A stretch of 64,000 bases of DNA from Pyrenochaeta sp. MPI-SDFR-AT-0127 (Eukaryota; Ascomycota; Dothideomycetes; Pleosporales; Cucurbitariaceae), in the NCBI GenBank assembly GCA_020747015.1, contig JAGTJM010000017.1:1-64000 (forward strand). Reading direction: 5' to 3'. Positions within the stretch are counted from its first letter, which is position 1, and each line of letters starts with the position of its first letter. The notes beneath the pieces are model-generated. The model did no database searches and was not told the origin of the DNA. It saw nothing but the letters and a program-made list of their open reading frames with translations. Below, piece after piece: positions 33,638 to 44,477 of the stretch. Position numbers and translations under genes: made by a program.

Positions 33638-35512
33638 ATGGCGATCCGCGCCCTCAACTCCTCCCTAATCTTCGACCGGCGTATTATCCTAGGCCTCGCA
33701 GCTATCGTCATCCTATCCTTCACATTTGCGTTCCTTTACGCGCCAGATCTACGACCCAGCGGCGACTGGATACCTCCGCTCACCTCGAAACCGACGTCTG
33801 CCTTCACTGCGCCGCTCAAGAACACGCAAGATCCGTATATTGTTGAATTGGACTACCTAGCCATCAAGCCGAATGTCTCAGATGTAGTCAGGTTCTACTG
33901 GAACATACCGTATGCGGCGACTGCCGGGGGACGCAATCGTTTCAGAGGGCCCCAGCCTGTGAATCGGACGTATGGGATAGGCAGAGGCGAAGAACCGCTT
34001 GTCTGGGATGGAAGTTTGGGTATGTGCCCGCGGATCCAAAAGATTGACGCGAGCTTGAGGAACAGGGACGATATATCTGGTGAAGACGTGCTAGGCATAA
34101 AGACCAGGTCCACGGAAGACTGCTTGAGTCTGAATGTCTTTACGCCCATTGATGCCGAAGCCGGCGATGATTTGCCCGTGCTGGTCAACATTCCCGGCGG
34201 TGGATTTCATCTGCCGGGGCGAAGTAATGGTGGAGAAATGGTAGAAAAGAGTCGGAAAGAAAAAGGCGTAGATGGCAAGCTAGACAAGGGTATCATTGTT
34301 GTGACAATGTATTACCGCAACGGCATCTATGGTTTCCTCTCTGGCGAAGAAATTGCAAAAGACGGCGATTATAACAATGCTTTGCGGGATCAGAGGGCGG
34401 CGCTGGAGTGGGTGCAGAAATACATCCGCTATTTCGGAGGCAATCCGGATCATGTCGTCACAATGGGCACAAGTGCAGGTGGCGCGTCAGTGCTTCTCCA
34501 ACTTACAGCGAACGAAGGAGATCACCACTACCCTGTACCTGGGACGGGCAGAAAGCCGCTTTTCCACGGTGCCATTGCTCAGAGTCCTGCGAGTCCGACA
34601 TTCTTTACCCCCAGCCAAGCCGAGAAATTTTGGAAAGAGGTTGCAGGTGGCCTAAACTGTACGGATATTGCGTGTGTGAGAAGCTCGAGTGTGGGAGACT
34701 TGTACTTTGAGAATTACCCCATGTCGTTTCCCGGCCGTAACACGCCGCCTCGATGGATGTGGGCACCCACTACGGAGCCAGAGGGCGGAATGTGGACGGA
34801 AGCCGCACCTGCCGCTATTATGAACGGCAACTACGCCAAAGTTCCCACGATCATTGGGTTCACCACCAACGAAGGCTCCGACCAAGTCAAGAAGACCACC
34901 GACTCGGTCGAAGAGTTCAAGTCCTACCTTGCAGACCATTACCCCCTTCTTACCGACGACGACCTTGATCTCCTTGCGAAGACGTATCCCAACGATAGGC
35001 ACTGGCCCGACAGCGGCCGTTACTGGGATGCTGTTGCCAAAGCACAAGGCGACATCCGGTACATCTGCCCCACCTATCTAGCCAGCAACGCCATGGCCCA
35101 ACACAACCCCAGCAACGTGCCAACATACCAATACCAATGGGACGTTATGTGGGGCCCGGACATCTCCAACGGCTTTGGAACCAAACACGCCGGCACCGTC
35201 GGCCAGGTCATGGTTCGGCGCCAGAATCAAATCAGCGACTACTTTATCAGCTTTGTCAAGCATCTCGACCCAAACGTCGAACGCACAAAGGGCACGGCAA
35301 AGTGGGAACGCCTGGACAACACAGGTCGCAGGATGTTCTTCACAAATATCAAGGAGGGTGGCAAGCGAGGCGATGGCGAGAACATGCTGGGCAAGATGCG
35401 CATGTGGATGGATGGCAGAGACGACGCGAGAGAACAGCGATGTGGAGGTGTCATCAAGGGATTGATGGGAAGGCTGCAGATGAGAGGCGTCGAGGCGCTC
35501 AAGTTGGACTGA
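33638..35512 (+). CDS. Type-B carboxylesterase/lipase family protein, membrane-anchored
   Basis: Alpha/beta-hydrolase of the carboxylesterase type B family, 624 residues in one exon. An N-terminal hydrophobic helix (IILGLAAIVILSFTFAFLY, residues ~16-34) without a good cleavage site suggests a type II membrane anchor. Family marks are TEDCLSLNVF, the oxyanion loop NIPGGGFH (~187) and the nucleophile elbow GTSAGGAS (Ser ~279). The usual Glu before Ser in GESAGG is Thr here. The catalytic Glu and His are less clear: candidates are in TTNEGSD and the GTKHAG segment near the C-terminus. Substrate unknown. It could be a less active member of the family. Confidence 0.87.
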   Translation: MAIRALNSSLIFDRRIILGLAAIVILSFTFAFLYAPDLRPSGDWIPPLTSKPTSAFTAPLKNTQDPYIVELDYLAIKPNVSDVVRFYWNIPYAATAGGRNRFRGPQPVNRTYGIGRGEEPLVWDGSLGMCPRIQKIDASLRNRDDISGEDVLGIKTRSTEDCLSLNVFTPIDAEAGDDLPVLVNIPGGGFHLPGRSNGGEMVEKSRKEKGVDGKLDKGIIVVTMYYRNGIYGFLSGEEIAKDGDYNNALRDQRAALEWVQKYIRYFGGNPDHVVTMGTSAGGASVLLQLTANEGDHHYPVPGTGRKPLFHGAIAQSPASPTFFTPSQAEKFWKEVAGGLNCTDIACVRSSSVGDLYFENYPMSFPGRNTPPRWMWAPTTEPEGGMWTEAAPAAIMNGNYAKVPTIIGFTTNEGSDQVKKTTDSVEEFKSYLADHYPLLTDDDLDLLAKTYPNDRHWPDSGRYWDAVAKAQGDIRYICPTYLASNAMAQHNPSNVPTYQYQWDVMWGPDISNGFGTKHAGTVGQVMVRRQNQISDYFISFVKHLDPNVERTKGTAKWERLDNTGRRMFFTNIKEGGKRGDGENMLGKMRMWMDGRDDAREQRCGGVIKGLMGRLQMRGVEALKLD

Positions 35513-36020
35513 GAAGACGTTGACAAATACCTGTGTTATTCTCTATTGTCCATTTCAAGAAGCTTTCTGTGAGGCCGCGTGGCATTTATTCTCTGGGAGC
35601 GTATATACACACAAGACAGCATTTCTAGGCGTTTTAAAGGCAAGTTTGAGCCTAGGGTTGGGATTGTACACAATAGCATCTATATTTTACTTTACTGTTC
35701 TATTTGATTGGTTTCACGACGGCGACGACTCAGAATGCACTGTAGAACACGAGATGGTCAAGTATTGATATCAGGCTTCAAGAATTGCGACAAATAATGA
35801 AATGCGGGCGGCGATGCCTTGAAGACATACAAAGAAACGAAAGGCTGAAACAGGGCTCACATCTTGCCTCGGGAGGTGTGTCACACAGACTAGCATCGAC
35901 TCATCATTATCATTGATAGAAATCCACGTTAATGGCTTACGGAACTCAAGACTGCCTCCACTGTGTCTTAAAAATCTTGCTTGGCAAGCAGGCTCAAGCA
36001 TAACCCTTGTCATTACTATT
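35513..36020. other. Intergenic stretch between convergent genes
   Basis: About 500 bases, AT-rich, holding two 3' UTRs. No gene is recognised. Confidence 0.5.
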
Positions 36021-37954
36021 TCATTCGTCTCGCCATATACCATCAAAGCCATCCTTTAAGCGCCTCTTCATTCGCTGAGCATGCCAGCACGATAACCCAA
36101 CATACAATGCCAAATACCCTATCCTTAGCCACATGTCGAAGCCCATGAACAAGCCCATGAATCCAGTAGTGATACCAACTTGTAGCATAATGATATATAC
36201 CAAAAAGTAGATGATCTTGAGGCAGATGCGTTTCTTCCGCGACTGGGGCTCAAACTTGCTCAGGATGAGCGAGTTAAGAACGCAAACAGCGAAAGACATT
36301 GACAAGGAGTATGGCGTGTATATGTAGAATGTATCGAATGGAGTGAAGGCTCCTAATGCTAGAAGGTAAAGAGTCCAGATACATATTTGTGCAATTGTGA
36401 CCAAGGTAGCGAAGGAGAGTATCGGAAAACTAAAGATATTGTAAAAGTCATGGTCAGGAGCGTATTCCAAGTATCGCAAAGTTGCGTCCTTTAGTGCTTC
36501 GTGATCAAGGCAGACATGAGTGCAGGTTCTTGGAGCCAGAAGCGGTAGCTCCTCCTCAGGGGTAATCTCCCGTCTGGATGAATGGGTCCTGAACAATGGT
36601 GCATCTATAATTTCCAAGTCAGCCCAAAGGTCGTAAAAATCACGTTCTTAGCTGCAGTGACCAACTTACCGGTAAGATACCCTTCGATTAGAGCAACAAA
36701 GGGTGCGACCAGTAACACAAGTGCTATGACTTGGCCAAACGTCCACTCACGGCTTTCAGGTTCAAGCTCGAACTTCGAATTCCATAGACTGAGCGCACCC
36801 CAGGCAAAACTGACTACAAGCCACCAAACCTTTCACAATTAGCATAAGTCGTGCCAGGCTGAGGCAGATGGGAAATACCTCAAAGGCTTTCGATGACGCC
36901 ACGTCGAATAAGAAGCGATAGCAAAGAAAGACTGTAAGCAAGGGCCGGTATAGAAAGACTGTTGTCACAACGGGGAATAGAGAATTGAGATTGCACCAAC
37001 TGTGAATCTTCCCTAAGAAGTTCCTCGAGTGAGTGCTGCACCAGCCCCGGAGAGTTAGGCATATTTGGGTTGGCGCTTGATAAAGGCGACAAAGACGCAC
37101 AGACATGCCGAAGATGAGTAGAGTGATCGAAATTCCTGCACGCTGATTGCCCGCCCGGTTGGTGAACCCAGCTGGGTTCTGGTGCGGAAAGAACGAACAA
37201 ATAGCAGGCTTGGAGACAAATAACTCAATATCTTCACGGGCCATTCCATCCGTAAAGTACCAAATGTATTGCGCAGTCGGTATCAGGCCAAAAGTGAGCA
37301 TGATTACCAGTATGATCATGCCCGGGATTCTCCAAAGCTGTGCCGATTTGTGTTTGTGGAAATGATCGCGAAGGAAAGTCAGACAACAGAAGTGGGTTAT
37401 GCTTGAGAACCAAGCTAGCCGAACAATTTTGTGCCAGTGATATGTCGAAATGCCACAGCGCAATTGAGTGAAGCCACTAATCATGATCGATAGACCCGTA
37501 AGTAGTTGGAAGTCACTAAGGATTAGCATGCACTACCCCTGTCAGAGGTCTAGCTAGAGAAATCAGTGGGGGCTTTCTTTACATGTATTAGAGCATTCCC
37601 AGCCCGATTTTGAAATGCCAGTTCATCCTGATCTGATTGTAGTCTCCAGCCAAGAAGGTAGACATCAATCGGATTAGATTTAGAACGCCTTTCTTTAAGA
37701 TCCTTTGCAGTGTGCTCATTAGATTCCCTCAAGCTGGATGCCTCCGGGCGGTACACCGAAATATAGTAAAAAAGAACAACAAGTAGAGCCGATGCAGCCG
37801 TAAGAGTATACGAGAGGCTGACCTGCGCAATATTTTAGTACCATCCAATCTGGCCAGACGTTTCGGTACTTACACCAACACCCGATATATCTGGATAAGG
37901 CGATAGCTTTGAAGGCGGGCGTTCGCAGTCGTAGTGACAAGTTTCGACCCCCAT
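36021..37954 (-). CDS. Fungal multi-pass membrane protein of an expanded family
   Basis: Five exons (37954-37874, 37822-37583, 37532-36879, 36829-36670, 36604-36021) join in one frame to give 572 residues. The start at 37954 (MGVETCHYDCERPP) and every junction are set by frame and GT-AG consensus; note the GTAAAG donor at 37582. The protein has about ten hydrophobic segments. The pattern SDFQLLTGLSIMISGFTQL, then STYHWHKIVRLAWFSSITHF and SREWTFGQVIALVLLVAPF is the hallmark of a large ascomycete family annotated only as hypothetical integral membrane proteins, often near heterokaryon-incompatibility or secondary-metabolite genes. Function unknown. Confidence 0.78.
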
Positions 37955-38275
37955 TATATTCAACTCGATGACCGGAACCACTTCAGTTTCCGTATGGAAA
38001 GCAGGCCATAGGCCACTCTTGTATCGTAGTGAGATGACGCTGAAACCCGCCCCCAAGGCAACCATTCCTAGTTTGGTACACCTACACCCTTGTGACCAAT
38101 AGCAGCGAAAACATAGCCACATTTCATAATGCTGATTACGTCCAATATTAAGCCATATGATTCGTTACATGGAAGAGCACTGACGTATACGGCTTGTTCT
38201 GAGCCACTGTGCCTTCGTTATGCCGCCCACACAAAGCAGATCAGAACGTTCTGCCTAACTCTTGGCGACTACCAT
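37955..38275. other. Short intergenic stretch
   Basis: About 320 bases holding the upstream region of the multi-pass membrane protein and the 3' UTR of the dynactin p27 gene. Nothing else is seen. Confidence 0.5.
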
Positions 38276-39017
38276 CTACATCCACTTAGCAACGTTATTC
38301 GGGATGAGCTTCTTGAACATATCAAGTTGTTTCAAATGGACAGCTGTTTTCACGTCCAGAATTTCCGGCCTTAGCTGTAGTGTTTTGTCAATACGGTGCT
38401 CAGACCCGCTAAATATGACCGTGTAGTCTGGGAGGTGCGTGTTCGGAGCGACGATTGAAGAAGCCGTAATAGTACAGTGCTGTTGATGCGGTGAGTATAT
38501 TGTTCAAGTTCATAGATGTGACAAAGATGCACACCTTCCCAATGATGCATCCCCTCCCGAGGACAGCACCAACTTCGATCATGGTGCCCTCGCCCACTTC
38601 AGCAGCCTCGACGACTGCATTGGACTCCACTACCACATGTTTGCCGAGTACGACACCTTCCGCTCTCATCGTATCCCTCATGCTGGCGCTATTTCTTGAA
38701 GATGCCATACTGCTCCGCCGGCTTTCAGCTTCCAGCTCAGCGCCCATGCCCACGCCAATCTTCGCTCTCTCGTAAACCACGCATCCTTCACCAAGGACTA
38801 CAGGCGCTATAGCACTGCTGATTTTGCTGTGTGGGTGGAGCACCGAACTTGATCCAATGGTAATTGGCTGCGTGCCTGTGAGCTGAGCATGCTGTGCGAT
38901 GAGAACTGAGCTGTCAAGGAAGATTGACGAGGGTTTCGGTAGGAGAGATGTGCGCTTTGGGACAGTGGAAGAGCGACGGTCTGGAGCAGGGCGGGCAGAA
39001 GGAGGCTGTGCGGACAT
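38276..39017 (-). CDS. Dynactin subunit 6 (p27)
   Basis: Pointed-end dynactin subunit, forming the p25-p27 pair that helps dynein engage endosomes. Exons 39017-38535 and 38479-38276 give 228 residues. After a basic leader the protein is a left-handed beta-helix of hexapeptide repeats (for example PITIGSSSVLHPHSKI, VVLGEGCVVYERAKIGVG, GTMIEVGAVLGRGCIIGK), with a Ser-rich insert after the third turn. The second exon begins HCTITASSIVAPNTHLPDYTV, the closing turns diagnostic of p27, and ends in an amphipathic helix. Reading through the intron would stop in a non-homologous tail. A fungal p27 of this size is normal. Confidence 0.9.
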
Positions 39018-40415
39018 ATTGGATTGCGTTAGTTTTTGGTTCTGTACTAGCGGAGGTTGAGATCAAGAACGCGAGAGGCGCGCTGCAGATTTAGCGTGTC
39101 GCCGAATCACGTGACAATGGCTCCCGTAAAGTATCCATTCTGACTTATCAAACTGCGAGATGGCGCTTGTAAGGGCTCTGTATGCGTTAAAGAAACCTCG
39201 CATGCTTTTGGACTGCTTTATTGCATCTTCTTCGACCCGCGCCACTAGTCTGACCTAGTCTCTGCCATGAGTTCTACGAACCTCGTGTCAACTCCTTTCG
39301 TTTTATTCTGAGATTCCAGGGCTTGAAAATGTAATTTTGTGCCTGCAATTAGTCTGATTTCCGCAATTTAATTTGCTGTGTGCTCTAACATATTTGCTTT
39401 CTACTTATTTGCTCCAAGTCTGCTCTTCTACTTAGACAGACAGCTTTGGTCTAAGTGATACACTATTCACAGGAGATCAGGGACGATGGTAATGGGAGTT
39501 CAAATGTAGCAACGAGTAGTCCTGGTATCCATGCCTCAAATCAATTGTGTAGTATGTATAAAGATAATAGACTTAGAATGGCCACGGTAAAAGCTAAGTT
39601 ACGCAGTATTTAGTGATTGCTGAAGAGAAATGGCTCTTGTTCCAAAGGACTTCTGCACTTCTTCATTTTCTGTCTCTACTTTCCCTCAAAACTTCTCGCC
39701 TAGATGACTTTAGCATATACACATACCACTCATCCTCGCGCCATGAAGGATCCAAGACTATTCTCCAAGTTTCTGTTACCCCAACGGTGACATCATGCGT
39801 TAAAGGCTGATCCACGTCAGCTCGCATTATGCACAGTACGTTCACGTGGAACAAAACTTATCTCACATTCTTTGCTTCTTTCATGCATGATGCACACCCT
39901 AGGATTCAGCACCCAAAGTGACATCTACCGGTTGACAGGGTCAGATGACCTGTTGCACTATTTGGCTGCAGATTTTCCTACTAAGAGATACTATTAAGAG
40001 CGTTGGCATCGCGTTGGATAGTTCTCTCAAGTTAATTCTATAACTAACTAGTTAGTATTCCCATAGTATCCCAACACATGAACGCCTATACCATTATCTG
40101 TGCCTCAGGGAACGTCAAAAGCCTCACTGGGGAGAGTTCTGCAACCTGCCCGAGTCAGATGCACGACTGAGACCAGTATTTGCAAAGCCAACCAGTAACT
40201 GACCTATCCAACGATTACAATTTTACAGGGCTTTCAATCATCAGCGTCAGCCATACACATCCTGGGACCCGTCTTAGATTAATCTCTGCAGGATCGGGTG
40301 TTTATATATATTGTGCGACCACGTAGCGGGGTCCAGTCTCACTCTCGAGAATAAGAAAGCAGGTGCAAACGGCACTTTAACCGTTAACTACATCAGCCTC
40401 TTAACCGTCCAAATA
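39018..40415. other. AT-rich intergenic stretch
   Basis: About 1.4 kb with no supportable gene. It separates the conserved p27 gene from the accessory block that follows. Short open frames have no recognisable content. Confidence 0.5.
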
Positions 40416-40862
40416 ATGTCTACAAACAATTTACTTCCGACTCTCTTCTCTCAATCAGAGCAATGGCTCACTCGCTACGCTTCCGGGAACGGGAGTTATT
40501 GCAGTTCATCCTCGTTTACCGGTGTCGATCTACCAAACATCCAAATCCTGGACCTGAGCGCGGAACCTCGCCACAATTTCACCATGATGCCCATAGTCCA
40601 CTACCCTGGGCCCGACCACGCACCTGTTCCACCTCTATACTTCTGTAATGTTACAGTGTCATACACGCACCCGGGTTGGGATGACACCATCGTGACGACC
40701 ATCTTCCTCCCGACTAAGAACTGGAATGGACGGTACCAAGGACATGGTGGAGGCGGCTGGGTGACTGGTGGCTCTGACGCGCTTTTCTATGGCATTTTGC
40801 CTGCATTAGCTGAAGGCTTTGCTGTCAGTACCACCGACGGCGGACATAAAATACATATATGA
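40416..40862 (+). pseudogene. Truncated tannase/feruloyl esterase
   Basis: The 148-residue frame matches only the N-terminal part of the tannase/feruloyl esterase family (usually over 500 residues). It has Cys in GSYCSSSSF, VDLPN, then CNVTVSYTHPGWDDTIVTTIFLP, WNGRYQGHGGGGWVTGG and AVSTTDGGH. Immediately after DGGH the frame ends in KIHI-stop, before the catalytic Ser, Asp and His. No splice donor is seen that would extend it, and the next ~120 bases run into the 3' end of the opposing aminotransferase gene. No classical signal peptide is evident at this ATG. It is probably a decayed remnant left by a rearrangement. Confidence 0.75.
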
Positions 40863-40984
40863 GTAGAACAGTCTGCATACGCAGAAGGCCTAAGCTAATG
40901 TTACTTTCATTATTACCAGTACTCATTTTACATCGGCGTAATTCACTCTTCCAAGAATCAAAACCCGCTAGCGCCTCGGGAAAT

Positions 40985-42376
40985 CTACAGCTTCTCTTGA
41001 ACTTCTGTTTGCCCCAAAACATGCTCGATAGCTCTAGCCGTGCGATCGACTATAAGTTTCACATCGTCGTCCGTAATTGTGAACGGTGGAGCCAGAACGA
41101 TGAGATCGCCATTAACGCCGTCCACCACACCACCGCCCGGTAGCAGTGCGATTTCGAACTTTTGCAGACCAGCTGCATGGATAGTTGGTGCAATCTTGTC
41201 TTTTACTGGGAAAGGTAACTTCGTAGTTTTGTCCTGGACTAGCTCAATAGCCCAGCAAAGTCCTCTTCCACGGATATCTCCAACGTTCTTATGCTCTCCG
41301 AGCCTCCTTCGCAACTTTTCCCCTAGAAGATTGCCCATTTTTCGGCAATTTGCGACCAATTCTTCATCCTTGATGACTTGCTGTACTTCATATGCCGCCG
41401 CACAACTCACTGGATGTCCATGATATGTCTGAAAATGCATGAATGCCTTTGTGCCCCGATCTAATACGTTGACAACCTTCTTTCCCACGAGCAGTGCGCC
41501 AATCGGCGCATACCCGGCGCCTAGGCCTTTTGCAACGGTTTGCAGATCTGGAACGACACCTTCCTGTTCCCATGCATGCAGCGTGCCCGTCCGTCCCATA
41601 CCAGCAAGTACCTCGTCGAGGATGAACAGCGCACCGTGCCGAATACACACTTCTTTCATGGCCTTCAGATAGCCAGAGACAGGGGCAACAGCACCAAGCG
41701 TCAATCCCGCCATTGTCTCGAAAATAACGCCACACACTGTGCCCGAACCGACACGCTGAAACTCATCGTCCAGCTCCTGTGCTAGCCTCGCAACATACGC
41801 TTGATTCGTCTCGCCTTCGCGCAGGTCGCGATATGGGTAGCAAGGGTTTACAAAACTCACATTATCCATTAACATGGGTTCGTAAATCGCTCTGCGGGCT
41901 TGATGTCCACTGACGCCCAGACTACCGAGCGTGTTTCCATGATAGCTCCTCTGTCTCCCAATAAATCTAAGTCTCTGCGTCTGTGGGCCCTCTAGTTCAA
42001 CGAAGTACTGACGTGCCATTTTGACACAAGCCTCAACGGCCTCGGATCCAGAGCCTGTTACGAAGACTTTTTGTATCTTGTCGCCCGTAGAGGAGACGAG
42101 GAAGGTGGCAAGTTTCTCGTAAGCGTCCGTGGTAAAGTGAGGGGAGAATGTGTATTCGACTGTGTTGAGTTGGGAGAGGATGGCATCTTTCACGCGGGCG
42201 TTGGCGTGTCCGATGCATGCTACTGCTGCGCCGCCTGAGGCATCGAAGATGGAAGAGCCAGTAGAAGTGTGCAGGTAGTGGCCTTTGGCACGGATAACCT
42301 TCGGTGGATTAATTGAGAGGGAGGCGTGGAGGACTGAGCTTGGGAGGGCTTCTGTTGAGATAGAGTTTGGTGTCAT
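40985..42376 (-). CDS. Class III pyridoxal-phosphate aminotransferase
   Basis: PLP-dependent transaminase of the class III (omega-amino acid/ornithine/GABA) group, 463 residues in one exon, likely cytosolic. Visible marks are GSGSEAVEACVKMARQY (cofactor phosphate-binding region), RQRSYHGNTLGSL with the stacking aromatic, the Asp of LFILDEVLAGMGRTG, and the Schiff-base lysine in TVAKGLGAGYAP (Lys ~283). The C-terminal domain has GDIRGRGLCWAIELV. Fungal members with this layout act on small amino donors, but the substrate cannot be read from the sequence. It converges with the truncated tannase, with about 120 bases between ends. Confidence 0.93.
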   Translation of the reverse strand: MTPNSISTEALPSSVLHASLSINPPKVIRAKGHYLHTSTGSSIFDASGGAAVACIGHANARVKDAILSQLNTVEYTFSPHFTTDAYEKLATFLVSSTGDKIQKVFVTGSGSEAVEACVKMARQYFVELEGPQTQRLRFIGRQRSYHGNTLGSLGVSGHQARRAIYEPMLMDNVSFVNPCYPYRDLREGETNQAYVARLAQELDDEFQRVGSGTVCGVIFETMAGLTLGAVAPVSGYLKAMKEVCIRHGALFILDEVLAGMGRTGTLHAWEQEGVVPDLQTVAKGLGAGYAPIGALLVGKKVVNVLDRGTKAFMHFQTYHGHPVSCAAAYEVQQVIKDEELVANCRKMGNLLGEKLRRRLGEHKNVGDIRGRGLCWAIELVQDKTTKLPFPVKDKIAPTIHAAGLQKFEIALLPGGGVVDGVNGDLIVLAPPFTITDDDVKLIVDRTARAIEHVLGQTEVQEKL

Positions 42377-43231
42377 GGTTGTTGGATTCGTGTGCTGGGC
42401 TAATTGACAACAGCAGAGGTTGGAAGACTTATATACACGAATGAAACTGATGTTTACACACTAGTACCCATGGCGTGTATGGCGTATAGAGACCAAGGTG
42501 GGGTTGGGTGGCTTTAAAATGCAGGTGCAGCTGATGAGGGGCATGCTTATCTTTTCCTACGGAAGCAGAGACTATCTCTTTCGATGATGCCTCGAATAGC
42601 CATAGCTCTGCGCTCAAAGGGACGCTTGGAAAGGTGGCTTCAAGTGAGACTCCATTGTAGATGCAGCGTTCAAAGTTCCTGATTTCGCAAGCATCAGCGT
42701 CGTAGTATGGGATTCTGATACGAAATCCACCATCTAGAAACTTTGTTTCGGACGCTGCTAGGAGACATGACAGCAACTGCAGCCGCGATGACCTGCCACT
42801 TGAATTAACTATCATCGAGTGGTGCATCTGGCCAGGCATTGGCGAAGTTGGAAATGAGATCCATGATCTTGTTGCAATGACCAGTTGTCTTGGTGCAGTT
42901 GAGGTTCGATTAGTCGTACAGATTGAACGCAATCTTCACATCATTGGGACCAAGTAGCCAGACTGGGGCCTTTCCATACTTACATTTGGGTTTGGCGACC
43001 ACATTGAAAGGCGCTTGAGGTTTTTGAACGGCTTGTATGCTTGATCGCCGTGTTTAGATGATTGAGCGAAGATAGCGGTGAGCGTGGAGGACGTCTTATA
43101 CTGATCTGTTTGTGGCATGTGAACGTTGTGAACGTGGAGTGTCTCGAATGCGGTCTCGACCTTCTGTACAAAGCTAAGATTACGATCATTGTAGAGTATG
43201 GATTCGAATGTTTTTTCGCAGCGCTGCTCTG
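42377..43231. other. Region without a recognisable gene
   Basis: About 850 bases upstream of the aminotransferase. Minus-strand frames at 42429-42932 and 42936-43189 are open but show no domain. A plausible donor (GTAAGTATGG near 42985) does not join them into a convincing product. It could hold a decayed gene. Confidence 0.4.
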
Positions 43232-43531
43232 TTACTGTTGGACAGATCTTGCAGTATCATTTGTAGACACACCGGCGCTGAGGTTCCAATTGAGATTTTC
43301 ATCATCTGGTGTGTGAGCTTCCGAGACGTCCTCCTCTGGTAAGAATTCAGAGCCCTCTAATCCTAGCCTGTCGCTCACTGTGTCCTGTTCCTCAATCTTG
43401 TTGCCATGAGACCGATTGGTCACGCGCTTTTTCGCGGATGGTACCGATGCAGTAGCAGCAAGCGCGCCTTCGTTGTAAACGATCGTCGTTCGCTTACGCT
43501 TGCTTGTACGGAGAGGTGTATCCTTCATCAT
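43232..43531 (-). CDS. Small hypothetical protein, low confidence
   Basis: A 99-residue frame from the ATG at 43531. It has a basic N-terminal part with nuclear-localisation-like runs (TSKRKRTT, SAKKRVTNRS) and an acidic C-terminal part (LPEEDVSEAHTPDDENLNW). The composition is protein-like, but there is no recognised family. It could be an exon of a larger decayed gene or a chance frame. Confidence 0.3.
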   Translation of the reverse strand: MMKDTPLRTSKRKRTTIVYNEGALAATASVPSAKKRVTNRSHGNKIEEQDTVSDRLGLEGSEFLPEEDVSEAHTPDDENLNWNLSAGVSTNDTARSVQQ

Positions 43532-43885
43532 TCTGCACAAGCTTGTCTGGTGGCTCAGTACTTGAGTTCGTGATGATGTGGTCCTCGTGTTGTGAAGTTA
43601 TGCTTCAGGACAAGAGTGTTCTGCTTGCACAAGAACTCCCAAAACATAAATATTGGTGGCGTGCTACAAAGATCCACAGTAATACCCAATGAGTCACTAG
43701 AATTGATAATTAGCTTTGTGCGCTGATTGCTCACCTTCACCACTACGTGAAGGAGGCATCACACGCACGGACTTGGTAAACGGGGAGGCTCCTCTGGCAA
43801 CTCCACCCCGCACTTTCCACTTCAATATCAACTGCCAGCACAATCAAATCGGAGATACCATCTGTTTGGTGAATTACTTGTCATC

Positions 43886-44477
43886 ATGGAGGACGATCCA
43901 TATACAGGACTAGACATGGAGGATGATCCATATTCAGGACTAGACATGGAAGAGCGGACCTATATTGGCCTGCACGATGCCATGATGAAGATGTATGCCA
44001 ACCATGATGGCAGAGGCTGCTTCAGACTTGCTGCAAAACTCCTCACGGTAAGAAATCGATCATAGTATTGCTCATACAGTTCTTCTTCTGACTAATCTGT
44101 GTATAGAAGCAAATCTCCCCATACTTATTCGAGCCCGATGTTATATGATGCTCTCTCTAAAGATCAGTCCACGCGCTGTGCTGTATGCTGATACAGCTGT
44201 GTCGCTTTTGGAAAACCAGCTTCGGGAACTGCTGTCTCCAGAGGAATTCCCTACCGCTCAACTCGAGCTAGCGCTCAAGCTCCAGAAAGAAGCCAAAGAA
44301 AGGGATAAAGAAGCCAAAGAGAAGGAGAAAGAATCCAAAGAAAAGGAGAAAGACGCACTTGCAGCGACTGCACCTCAGCAACCTTCCCCAGCAAGAGCTG
44401 GACGGGCACTGTCCAAGTCTGATAAACTAGCTCTCAAGGAAGGTGCTCGTTTCCTGTCGCCGTCTGCTGCCAAGTAG
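43886..44477 (+). pseudogene. Coiled-coil protein gene, apparently frameshifted
   Basis: First exon 43886-44047 (MEDDPYTGLD...) begins with a near-perfect 30-bp duplication (MEDDPYTGLD / MEDDPYSGLD) and continues to DGRGCFRLAAKLLT before a good donor (GTAAGA). After the acceptor at about 44107 the conserved-looking continuation (ANLPILIRARCYMMLS, then LYADTAVSLLENQLREL, a Lys/Glu coiled coil, and a basic tail) is one base out of frame. In the spliced frame translation stops after 14 residues. Either the splice site differs from consensus or a single-base indel has broken the gene. The second part could be translated from the ATG at 44145. Fungal proteins with this head-plus-coiled-coil layout are uncharacterised. 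Confidence 0.5.

Noticed and set aside
42429..43189. Adjacent minus-strand open frames with a plausible donor between them
   Set aside because: Joining them gives an early stop and no recognisable protein.
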